Below, piece by piece: positions 1-6,812 of a stretch of DNA of 48,317 nt (the first letter of the stretch is position 1; every line of letters begins with the position of its first letter). The DNA comes from Pseudomonadota bacterium. Lineage in GTDB: Bacteria > Pseudomonadota > Alphaproteobacteria > Sphingomonadales > Sphingomonadaceae. The position numbers and the translations under genes are program-made. The notes under the pieces were generated by a model that made no database searches, had not been told where the DNA came from, and was given only the letters and a program-made list of their open reading frames with translations. The stretch spans positions 1 to 48,317 of the forward strand of contig JAIUPN010000019.1 in the NCBI GenBank assembly GCA_020160755.1, written 5' to 3'.

Positions 1-936
1 CATAGCACCAGCTTCCTACCCCACGATCAGCGCGCGGACACTCGGCGCTGCGCGTCACTCCCGCAAGGTGGGGTCACGCCTCCGCTTACCCTAGATGTCG
101 AGCAATCGACTCTGAGCCGGGCTATCCTGAAGCTGGAACACTCTATCGGCATGTCTATTTTTGAGCGCTCGCGTTCAGGTGTCACAACAACGCTGGCTGG
201 AAGCACCTTCATCCGCAGCGCTAAGCCGATGGTAGACACAGCCGATAAGTTGGTAAAAATGATGCGTGCAGCAGGTCAGGGCCGTGCTGGTGGCCTGATG
301 ATCGGACACAACAGTTCCGTTTCTGCCGGCAATTTGCGTGCAACGATATTGAATTGGATCGAAACTCACCCGGATGTTGATGTGGAGTGCGTTGAATCCG
401 ACAGAAGTCTACTTCTGGCCGGACTGAATACTGGAGAAATTGACATCGCAATCTTGATGGGCGTTGCGGGGCAGAACGGATTTCGCTGCGAACCGGTGTG
501 GAGCGAGCGAATGCTCGTTGCATTACCCGAGTCGCATCCACTCGCGAACCAAGATGTCGTGCACTGGACTGATCTTCGGGAAGAGCGCTTCCTATTACCA
601 ATCACCGACCCTGGCCCAGCTATTCGCGATATGCTGCTTGGCCGTCTGGCGTTGTCCGGCAGTAAGCCCGATATTCGAGTATTGCGGTCGAGCCGAGAGA
701 CTGTGTTGAGCATGCTAGGCGTTAGCTCTGGCGTGAGCATCGTTTGCGAAGGTTCGACCGGCGCACTGTACCCTGATGTTGTGTATCGGCCAATACACGG
801 GGAACAAGGGCCGGCACTAACTGGCTTTTCCGCCTATTGGTGCGAAGACAATATCAATCCGACTATTCACCGTTTCCTCGGATTCATCAAGAGTCGCTAC
901 GCGCTAACCTTTGATTTCTCGACAAAAATACAGTAA
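1..936 (+). CDS. LysR-family transcriptional regulator, 5' end outside the window
   Basis: The frame is open from base 1, so the gene probably begins left of the window; an internal ATG at 151 would remove most of the DNA-binding domain. The part from about base 106 reads as the second half of a LysR winged helix (VEQSTLSRAILKLEHSIG, then IFERSRSGV). It is followed by a LysR substrate-binding domain with the usual 'vALPESHPLA' strand. The first HTH helix (bases 1-105) matches poorly, so a 5' lesion is possible. G+C is visibly lower than in the trb block, suggesting a separate origin. The next gene starts 30 bases downstream on the same strand. LysR proteins bind DNA as tetramers and respond to a small ligand; the ligand and targets here are unknown. 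Family call is good, completeness is not. Confidence 0.75.
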   Translation, partial: HSTSFLPHDQRADTRRCASLPQGGVTPPLTLDVEQSTLSRAILKLEHSIGMSIFERSRSGVTTTLAGSTFIRSAKPMVDTADKLVKMMRAAGQGRAGGLMIGHNSSVSAGNLRATILNWIETHPDVDVECVESDRSLLLAGLNTGEIDIAILMGVAGQNGFRCEPVWSERMLVALPESHPLANQDVVHWTDLREERFLLPITDPGPAIRDMLLGRLALSGSKPDIRVLRSSRETVLSMLGVSSGVSIVCEGSTGALYPDVVYRPIHGEQGPALTGFSAYWCEDNINPTIHRFLGFIKSRYALTFDFSTKIQ

Positions 937-966
937 TTTACACAGAATTTTCTGGAGATATCTACT

Positions 967-1275
967 ATGTCTCACAGCAAGACAATCATTATCGTGTTAG
1001 TCAACTTGGCCATCGGTTTTGCGGGAGGCTTTGCCTTACGACCGCTGATTGCGCCGATCCCTCAAGCGAGGATTACCGCCACCGGGGCAGCGGTGGCCAA
1101 GGCATCGGACGACGCACGCGGCACACAGTATTTCGTCGCTCATATCGACGAGGCTCGACAGTTGGTGGCCGGATGTCGTGACGGCTCGGTCCGTGGCGGC
1201 GAATGCGCCACGGCCGAAGAAGCGATCATCAAGGTGGATGCTCAGGATCGCCGCCGACGCTTCCTGGGTAACTGA
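967..1275 (+). CDS. small membrane-anchored TrbK/EexN-like protein (putative entry exclusion)
   Basis: This 102-residue protein starts at an ATG preceded by TGGAG. It opens with one hydrophobic segment (about residues 6-27), then an alanine-rich linker. The C-terminal part has two cysteines nine residues apart and ends in charged RRRRFL. That layout resembles the TrbK-alt protein at 5746-6048 (two cysteines, then NRRRFL). TrbK/Eex proteins sit in the inner membrane or periplasm and stop a cell receiving a second copy of the same element. The gene is convergent with the end of the trb operon (14-base gap) and follows the LysR gene, which may regulate it. The function is inferred from layout only; a structural or unrelated small membrane protein is the alternative. 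Confidence 0.5.
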   Translation: MSHSKTIIIVLVNLAIGFAGGFALRPLIAPIPQARITATGAAVAKASDDARGTQYFVAHIDEARQLVAGCRDGSVRGGECATAEEAIIKVDAQDRRRRFLGN

Positions 1276-1289
1276 TGGCAGCGAGGCGG

Positions 1290-1514
1290 TCAGCTCTTCG
1301 AGGTATCCCGTCGCCGCGAGAATCCTCGGTCGCTCGCCATGAACTTCGCCAGCATTGGCGAGACGAGCTTCTCAGGAACGATAGCATCCCCGCCGGTCTC
1401 GGCCGCAAGCGCGGCGGCGTAGGCCGTGAGATCGCGGTGAACAGCGGCAGGCAACTCCACCGTGAGCTTGACGGGGCGATCGTCGGCCAGCGGCCCGAGC
1501 TTCAACTTCGTCAT
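1290..1514 (-). CDS. DUF2274 family protein
   Basis: This 74-residue protein begins KLGPLADDRPVKLTVELPAAVHRDL, the pattern of the DUF2274 family, which is found almost only behind trbI in P-type conjugation operons. The strand-helix look of 'VKLTVELPAAVHRDLTAYAAAL' resembles a ribbon-helix-helix DNA-binding fold, but that is an inference. Its ATG overlaps the trbI stop by four bases (ATGA), so it is the last coupled gene of the operon. The biochemical role is unknown; an autoregulator of the transfer operon is plausible. Confidence 0.85.
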   Translation of the reverse strand: MTKLKLGPLADDRPVKLTVELPAAVHRDLTAYAAALAAETGGDAIVPEKLVSPMLAKFMASDRGFSRRRDTSKS

Positions 1515-2737
1515 CGCGTTACTCCGATGGGTTCGAGCACCAAGTCGCGGGTCAGCACCACGCGCAGCGGATGCCCCGGCCGGATGGTGAGCGTGGGCGG
1601 CACATTGAGCTGCCGACGCACGATCTGCTGGCCGGTCTGGTTGATGGTGTCCTGCGAGCCGCGTCGCAGTGCGCGGGTCAGGTCGTCCTCGCTGTCTGCG
1701 CCCAGCTCAGCACCGACCCCCAAAAGCGTCGAAACGGCCGCCGCCTTCAGGAGATTGCCCCAATGCTGGTTGACGCGGTCCTGTAGGCCCGCAAACCCTG
1801 CGCCATCGGTGCCGGGCTGGCGCTCGAGAACGATCGAACGTCCGTCCGGCAGGATGAGCCGGTCCCAGGCCAGCAGCACGCGTGTCTGACCCGCGGCGAC
1901 CTCACTGTCATACTCGCCAATCAGCCGCGCGCCCTGCGGGATGAGGAGGATGCGCCCCGTAGGGCTGTCATAGACGTTGGCCGTTACCTGCGCGGTGATC
2001 TGGCCGGGAAGGTCGGAGCGGATGCCGGTGATGAGGGCAGCCGGTATCAAGCTGCCGGCCTGCACGATGTTGGGTGATGACGGCGTGGTCAGCCTCTCGA
2101 CACTGACCGTGCGCTGGTTCGGCGCCTGCGCCATGAAGGTGCGCCTTCCCGCTTGATCGCTTTGCGCCGACGCATCGCCCGTCGCCGCAGGCGCTGGAGT
2201 CGGCGCTGCGAGAACCGGCGTAACCGGGGTGTCCGGTGATGCGGCGCTTCCGCTGCCGCCGAGGAAGACCGAGCTGGTGCGGGCCGCGTCGCGCTCCTGA
2301 GCGGCACGCTGCCGAGCCGCCTCCGCCGCCTGAGCGCGCGGATCGGGCGGACCTGGCTGCGCGCCGACCGGCGGCACGGTGACATCCTCGCCGCGCTGCT
2401 GTGCCGATACGATCGGTCGGCCGAGGTCGCCGGGCAGCGGCGGGCCGAGCCGGGGCGCTTGGGCATAGTCGCGGGGCCCCGACGTGATAGTCTCGGCCGT
2501 GGCGCGGCTATCGGTGTTGTAGAGTTCCTGCGCGGCCCGATCGCTCGGCGGTCGTAGCGCATAGATCAGCGAACCACCTATGCCGAGGCCGGCGGCGACG
2601 CCGACGACGGCGAGCGCTTTACGGGAAAGCCGCATGACGCGGGGCGGATCGCCGCGAAGCTGGAACGCCGCCGGATCAGGGCGGGCCGACTGTGCGGCGG
2701 GCCGATCCTCGACGGACGGATCGTGGCTGTCGGTCAC
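1511..2737 (-). CDS. trbI: P-type conjugative transfer protein TrbI (VirB10-like)
   Basis: TrbI is the VirB10-type protein that spans both membranes and links the inner-membrane energy complex to the outer-membrane pore of the mating channel. The 408-residue product has a short cytoplasmic N terminus, one membrane segment (about residues 38-58, 'AVVGVAAGLGIGGSLIYAL'), a proline/alanine-rich periplasmic linker and a conserved C-terminal beta-barrel domain. That domain contains 'IPAALITGIRSDLPGQ' and ends in 'HPLRVVLTRDLVLEP'. A GTG start at 2737 is chosen because it overlaps the trbG stop (GTGA) and removes a low-quality N-terminal extension. The frame stays open upstream to 2989, but that part is shadow of trbG. 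Confidence 0.93.
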   Translation of the reverse strand: MTDSHDPSVEDRPAAQSARPDPAAFQLRGDPPRVMRLSRKALAVVGVAAGLGIGGSLIYALRPPSDRAAQELYNTDSRATAETITSGPRDYAQAPRLGPPLPGDLGRPIVSAQQRGEDVTVPPVGAQPGPPDPRAQAAEAARQRAAQERDAARTSSVFLGGSGSAASPDTPVTPVLAAPTPAPAATGDASAQSDQAGRRTFMAQAPNQRTVSVERLTTPSSPNIVQAGSLIPAALITGIRSDLPGQITAQVTANVYDSPTGRILLIPQGARLIGEYDSEVAAGQTRVLLAWDRLILPDGRSIVLERQPGTDGAGFAGLQDRVNQHWGNLLKAAAVSTLLGVGAELGADSEDDLTRALRRGSQDTINQTGQQIVRRQLNVPPTLTIRPGHPLRVVLTRDLVLEPIGVTR

Positions 2738-3750
2738 GGCCGCCCCCTCCGTCCATCGTCCCGCACGATGCGGACACGCTGCTCGGTGCGCCGGTCGCCC
2801 AGGCGCAGCTCGGCGGCAGCGAACAGGCGATCGACCACCATGTAGCGGCTTTGCACGCGGTAATTGACCAGCTCGGCGTCGCCGGCCACGCCGGTCACGA
2901 AAAGCGGTGGCATCTCGCCCTGCGAGATCCCGGCGGGAAACTCGATGAAGACCTGCCTTCCGTCGTCGAACGCGCGGGCCGGACGCCACGGCGCTCTATC
3001 GCCGTCGATGCGATAGCGGAAGTTGAGCGCCGCCACGTCCACGCCGGTCGCTACCGGTGCAGCCGCAGCAGCAGCCGCGTTGCGGCCTTGCAAGGCGATG
3101 AGCTGGTCGTGCGGATAGGTCCAGGACACTGACGCCATGTAGGTCACGGGGGTGGCGCGCAGCTCCAGATGGTAGGTGCGCCGATCCGTATTGATAATGA
3201 GGTTGGTGGCGAGGTCGGGTCGGGTGGGCTTTACCAAGATATGCACGCGGGCAGCTGCTCCGCTGCCGCTCACCGTATCGCCGATGATCCACCGCACCGT
3301 GTCGCCCGCCGCGACCGGCCCCGGCCCGACAAGCTGCTCGCCTTGCTGCAAGGCGATGTCTGTCACCTGACCGGGCGCGGTATAGACCTGATAGAGCGCG
3401 CCTTCGGTCCACGGGTATTGCTGGATGGCGTTGAGGAAGCCGTCGCGCACCGGCTGGACGCGCGCGGCATCGTTGGCGTCGCCGACACGGCGGCGCGGAT
3501 CGGCGGGCTCCGGCGGTCGCGCGCGCTCCGTCACCGGCTTCAATTGACCGGGGAGCGGCAACGGCTCGGGGATCGTGACGATCTCGACCGCGCGGGGCGG
3601 CTCGGCCGCGGGCGTCGCGGCGATCGCCGGGGGCGGATCGTCCAACGCGATCACGGGCGGCCTGGCCGACGTGGTGGCGCAGCCGGCGAGCGCGGATGCG
3701 GAGACGAAGAGCGCGGCCGTGGCCACGCGGCGGATGAGTATGCCGGTCAT
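2734..3750 (-). CDS. trbG: P-type conjugative transfer protein TrbG (VirB9-like)
   Basis: TrbG is the VirB9-type component of the outer-membrane core complex, working with TrbI and a lipoprotein. The 338-residue protein has an N-terminal lipoprotein-like signal (hydrophobic stretch ending LAGC near residue 22). A proline-rich segment follows, then the CagX/VirB9 domain with 'YQVYTAPGQVTDIALQQGE' and a C-terminal 'RYRIDGD..WRPARAFDDGRQVFIEFP' beta region. The ATG overlaps the trbF stop by four bases, and the stop overlaps the trbI GTG. The lipobox may mean that this TrbG carries its own lipid anchor; no separate VirB7-like lipoprotein gene is visible. Confidence 0.93.
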   Translation of the reverse strand: MTGILIRRVATAALFVSASALAGCATTSARPPVIALDDPPPAIAATPAAEPPRAVEIVTIPEPLPLPGQLKPVTERARPPEPADPRRRVGDANDAARVQPVRDGFLNAIQQYPWTEGALYQVYTAPGQVTDIALQQGEQLVGPGPVAAGDTVRWIIGDTVSGSGAAARVHILVKPTRPDLATNLIINTDRRTYHLELRATPVTYMASVSWTYPHDQLIALQGRNAAAAAAAPVATGVDVAALNFRYRIDGDRAPWRPARAFDDGRQVFIEFPAGISQGEMPPLFVTGVAGDAELVNYRVQSRYMVVDRLFAAAELRLGDRRTEQRVRIVRDDGRRGRP

Positions 3751-4430
3751 TGCGACAGCTCCTTCGACCAATTGAGGGCGTTGACGAAGACGCCGAGCGG
3801 ATTCTTGCGCAGGGCGTCGGGGGTGCGCGGCGGCTGCACGACGATGGTGAGGATCGCCGACCAGCGTTCGGTGGCGGCAAGGCTGCCGTCCTGATAATGG
3901 CGCTCGATCCAGGCGACGCGGAAGCTGTCGGGTGAGGCGCGGATGACGCTCGACACTTCCACCGCGACCTGCCCCCGACCGACATTGGCGAACGGGTCGT
4001 TGGCCCTCGCGTAATCGTTGAGCGCGAGCGCGCCGCGATCGGTGGTGAAATCGTATGCTCGAAGCCAGTTCTGACGGACGATGACCGGATCGGCCGGTAT
4101 CGCGCGGACCTGCTCGATGAAGCGGGCGAGATGGAACGCGACCTGCGGGTCGGTGGGACGGTAGCCGGCCTCGGCCGGCGCGACCGCTTGGGCCTCGCCG
4201 AGCCGATCGACCTGCACGACCCAGGGGACGATATGGCCGCGCGTCGATTGCCAGACCAGACCGCCGGCCAGAACGCCTGAGAGGGACAGCGTCCCGAAGA
4301 AGGCGAGCCGCCAGTTCTTCGCCTGCACGCGCGCCGAGCCCATGCGGTCGTCCCATGCCTGCGCCGCGCGCTGATAAGGGGTGGTCGGCGCGGGCGTCTG
4401 GCCGTAGCGGATGCTCGGTCGCTTGAACAT
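3747..4430 (-). CDS. trbF: conjugal transfer protein TrbF (VirB8-like)
   Basis: TrbF is the VirB8-type bitopic inner-membrane protein that helps assemble the channel. The 227-residue product has a cytoplasmic N terminus ('RPSIRYGQTPAPTTPYQRAAQAWDDR'), one membrane helix at about residues 43-60 and a periplasmic NTF2-like domain. The domain contains 'WVVQVDRLGEAQAV' and 'DFTTDRGALALNDYARANDPF'. Length and domain order match the family. It starts three bases after the trbL stop and overlaps trbG by four bases, so it is in the middle of the coupled operon. Confidence 0.93.
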   Translation of the reverse strand: MFKRPSIRYGQTPAPTTPYQRAAQAWDDRMGSARVQAKNWRLAFFGTLSLSGVLAGGLVWQSTRGHIVPWVVQVDRLGEAQAVAPAEAGYRPTDPQVAFHLARFIEQVRAIPADPVIVRQNWLRAYDFTTDRGALALNDYARANDPFANVGRGQVAVEVSSVIRASPDSFRVAWIERHYQDGSLAATERWSAILTIVVQPPRTPDALRKNPLGVFVNALNWSKELSQ

Positions 4431-4433
4431 GGG

Positions 4434-5744
4434 TCAATCCTTCTGGCTGGTGTCGACGGACGCGCCGCTGCCGCCGCCATCGCCGGAGCGCAGCGTGTGG
4501 GCAGCGATGGTCGCGCCGTGGGTCATGGTCTGGCGGTTCTTCATCGCGGACGCCCAGGCGGGCGCGCCGGCCGGTGCGTCCGGCGACGGCGTGGAGCTGC
4601 CGCCCGAAATGGTCCCGCCGGTCGCGGTGACGGCGGCACGTCCGCCGGAACGGTAGCTATCCTTGAGCGAGGCTGCCGCCTTGCGCAGCGGCGACATGGC
4701 TGCGCCGACGGCGGCTTGTCCGACGCCGCCTGCGCCGCCAGCGACTGCGGCCGCGCCGGACTTGCCAGCCGAACCAAGCGCATAGGCGCTGTTTGCGGCC
4801 CCGGACGTGAAGGCGGCGCCTCGCGCGGCGCCACCGGCCGCGCCCACCGCAGCGCCGACGCCGAGCCGGGCCGCAGCGGCGCCACCGGCCAGCGCACCGC
4901 CGGCCGCGAGCACGGTCCCCGCTGCGGCCCCTGCGCCAAGCGCCGGGCCGCCGGAGACAATGCCATTGGCGATCGACGGGCCGAAGATGCCAAGGCCGAG
5001 AAGGCACAGCGAGGCGAGCGCGACGGCCAGCGCGTCCTCGATGCTGGGCTGCGCGCCGCCGAAGCCGGCGCGGAACTCGTCGAACAGGGTCGAACCGATG
5101 CCGACGATGACGGCGAGCACCAGCACCTTAATGCCTGACGAGATCACCAGCCCCAGCACGCGCTCGGCCATGAACGCGGTCTTGCCAAACAGGCCGAACG
5201 GGATGAGCACGAATCCGGCGAGCGTCGCCAGCTTGAACTCGATCAGCGTCACGAAAAGCTGGATCGCCAGAATGAAGAAGGCGAGGATGACCAGCAGCCA
5301 GGCGATCAGCAGCACCGCGATCTGGATGAAGTTCTCGAAGAACGCGACCCAGCCCATAAGGTCGGAGATGGATTCGAGAATAGGCTGGCCCGCTTCCAAG
5401 CCAACCTGCGCGACGCGGCCCGGCTGGAGCAGTTCGGCCGCCGTAAAGCCGGTGCCCGACGCTTTGAGGCCGAGCCCGGCGAAACTCTCGAAGACGATGC
5501 GTGCCAGGCTGTTCCAGTTGCCGATGATGTAGGCGAAGACGCCGACGAACAGCGTCTTCTTGACAAGGCGCGCAATGATGTCGTCGCCCTCTCCCCACGT
5601 CCAGAACAGGGCGGCCAGGGTCACGTCGATGACGATCAGGGTGGTGGCGATGAACGCCACTTCGCCGCCGAGCAGGCCGAACCCACTGTCGATGTAGCGG
5701 GTGAAGACATCCAGAAAGCGATCGACGACGCCGGTGCCGCCCAT
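4434..5744 (-). CDS. trbL: P-type conjugative transfer protein TrbL (VirB6-like)
   Basis: TrbL is the polytopic inner-membrane channel protein, related to VirB6. The 436-residue product has several hydrophobic segments in its first half, for example around 'AFIATTLIVIDVTLAALFW' and 'IAVLLIAWLLVILAFFILAIQ'. An alanine/glycine-rich membrane and linker region follows, then a disordered C-terminal tail rich in Gly, Ser and Pro. The start chosen is the ATG at 5744 ('MGGTGVVDRFLDVF'), which lies next to the trbK stop; the longer frame upstream is shadow. The tail is low-complexity and likely fast-evolving. Confidence 0.92.
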   Translation of the reverse strand: MGGTGVVDRFLDVFTRYIDSGFGLLGGEVAFIATTLIVIDVTLAALFWTWGEGDDIIARLVKKTLFVGVFAYIIGNWNSLARIVFESFAGLGLKASGTGFTAAELLQPGRVAQVGLEAGQPILESISDLMGWVAFFENFIQIAVLLIAWLLVILAFFILAIQLFVTLIEFKLATLAGFVLIPFGLFGKTAFMAERVLGLVISSGIKVLVLAVIVGIGSTLFDEFRAGFGGAQPSIEDALAVALASLCLLGLGIFGPSIANGIVSGGPALGAGAAAGTVLAAGGALAGGAAAARLGVGAAVGAAGGAARGAAFTSGAANSAYALGSAGKSGAAAVAGGAGGVGQAAVGAAMSPLRKAAASLKDSYRSGGRAAVTATGGTISGGSSTPSPDAPAGAPAWASAMKNRQTMTHGATIAAHTLRSGDGGGSGASVDTSQKD

Positions 5745-5745
5745 G

Positions 5746-6048
5746 TCAGTTCTCCTGTGGGGTCGCGCCATCGGCGATGCGGGCAGCGGGAAGCGCACCG
5801 GGCGCGAGGAACCGGCGACGGTTCTCGGCCCAGGCACGCAGGCAATCCGGGTCACTCGCCCCGGCCGCGCCGATCGACTGGCAGCGGCGCAGCTCGATCA
5901 GCAGCGGGTCCGTCGCCGATGTCTCGGCGACGGCCGCCGGCCCCGCGCGCGGTGGCTCTGGCGCACGGCTCATCTCGATCGCCGTCATGGTGATGGCGAT
6001 GGCGACGAAGATGACCGCGCCGATGCGCGCGAGGAGCTTGCTGTCCAC
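5746..6048 (-). CDS. putative entry exclusion protein TrbK-alt
   Basis: This is a 100-residue protein with one N-terminal membrane segment (about residues 7-25). Its soluble part contains 'LRRCQSIGAAGASDPDC' followed by 'RAWAENRRRFL', the signature of the TrbK-alt family. These proteins occupy the trbJ-trbL interval and are thought to give surface or entry exclusion against related elements. The gene lies 5 bases after trbJ and 1 base before trbL. Its cysteine spacing and RRRFL ending are echoed by the separate protein at 967-1275. The family call is good; exclusion activity rests on the family only. Confidence 0.82.
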   Translation of the reverse strand: MDSKLLARIGAVIFVAIAITMTAIEMSRAPEPPRAGPAAVAETSATDPLLIELRRCQSIGAAGASDPDCLRAWAENRRRFLAPGALPAARIADGATPQEN

Positions 6049-6053
6049 GGGCG

Positions 6054-6812
6054 TTAGTCGTGGAACATGCGGGCGTTGCCCGGCTGATAGCCGGTGGACC
6101 GCGTCAGGAAGCGGCGCAGACGTTCGCGGCTCTCGGCTTCAACGGCCGCGTTGCGCGCCGAATCCAGCGCCTGCGCCCGGCCCTGCGCGGCGAGCAGCGC
6201 CGTCAGGTCCGCGAGCTGCTGCGATTGCAGCGCGAGAAGCTGGTTGCCCGCCTGCGCGGCTTGGAGCGCGCCGGTCGCCGACTGACTAGACGTGACCACG
6301 CCGTCCATCGTCGTCCGCGCGCCGTCGATATTGCCGACGACGCCAGCCTGCACACGCAGCGCATCCTCGAACGCGCCGACGCTATCCTCCCAGCGCGCAT
6401 TGGCGTTAGCGACCATCTGCGCGTGGGTGCCGGTGAGCGCCGCGCCCTTGTAGCGGCCGTTGAAGACCTGTTGGACGTTCTGCACGTCGTAGGCGATGCG
6501 CTGGGCTTCGCCGAGAAGCTGCTGGGTGCGCTGCACCTGCTGCTGCAACTGCTGGAGCGAGTTGAACGGCAGCGACGCCAGATTGCGCGCCTCGTTGATG
6601 AGGCTGGTCGCCTGCTGCTGGATTTGCTGGATCTGGTTGTTGATCTGCTGGAGCGACCGCGCGGCCGTCAGCACGTTCTGCGCGTAATTGGTCGGGTCAT
6701 AGACGATCCCGCCGAACTGAGCGTGCGCCGGCGTGGCGGCGGTGATGCCGATCATGCTCGACGTGGCGATGGCGCCGGCCAGCATGGCGCGGCGCAGGAT
6801 ATTGGGCTTCAT
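6054..6812 (-). CDS. trbJ: P-type conjugative transfer protein TrbJ (VirB5-like)
   Basis: TrbJ is an exported VirB5-type protein linked to pilus assembly. The 252-residue product has a clear signal peptide ending ATPAHA near residue 31. The mature protein begins 'QFGGIVYDPTNYAQN' and continues into long glutamine-rich amphipathic helices ('LQQINNQIQQIQQQATSL', 'LQQLQQQVQRTQQLL') that predict coiled coil. The C terminus has the usual 'RNAAVEAESRERLRRFL'. The ATG overlaps the trbE stop by four bases. Confidence 0.93.
   Translation of the reverse strand: MKPNILRRAMLAGAIATSSMIGITAATPAHAQFGGIVYDPTNYAQNVLTAARSLQQINNQIQQIQQQATSLINEARNLASLPFNSLQQLQQQVQRTQQLLGEAQRIAYDVQNVQQVFNGRYKGAALTGTHAQMVANANARWEDSVGAFEDALRVQAGVVGNIDGARTTMDGVVTSSQSATGALQAAQAGNQLLALQSQQLADLTALLAAQGRAQALDSARNAAVEAESRERLRRFLTRSTGYQPGNARMFHD

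Noticed and set aside
1..105. Frameshift in the LysR N terminus
   Set aside because: The first helix matches poorly in every frame, but frame 1 stays open and the true start is outside the window, so a lesion cannot be shown.
1..150. Left attachment site (copy of the tRNA-Ser 3' end) at the window's left edge
   Set aside because: No sequence resembling 29120-29165 was seen here; attL must lie further left.
2996..4480. 494-codon frame across trbF and trbG
   Set aside because: Arg/Ser-rich out-of-frame reading of the trb genes; trbF and trbG have clear family features and overlap as expected.
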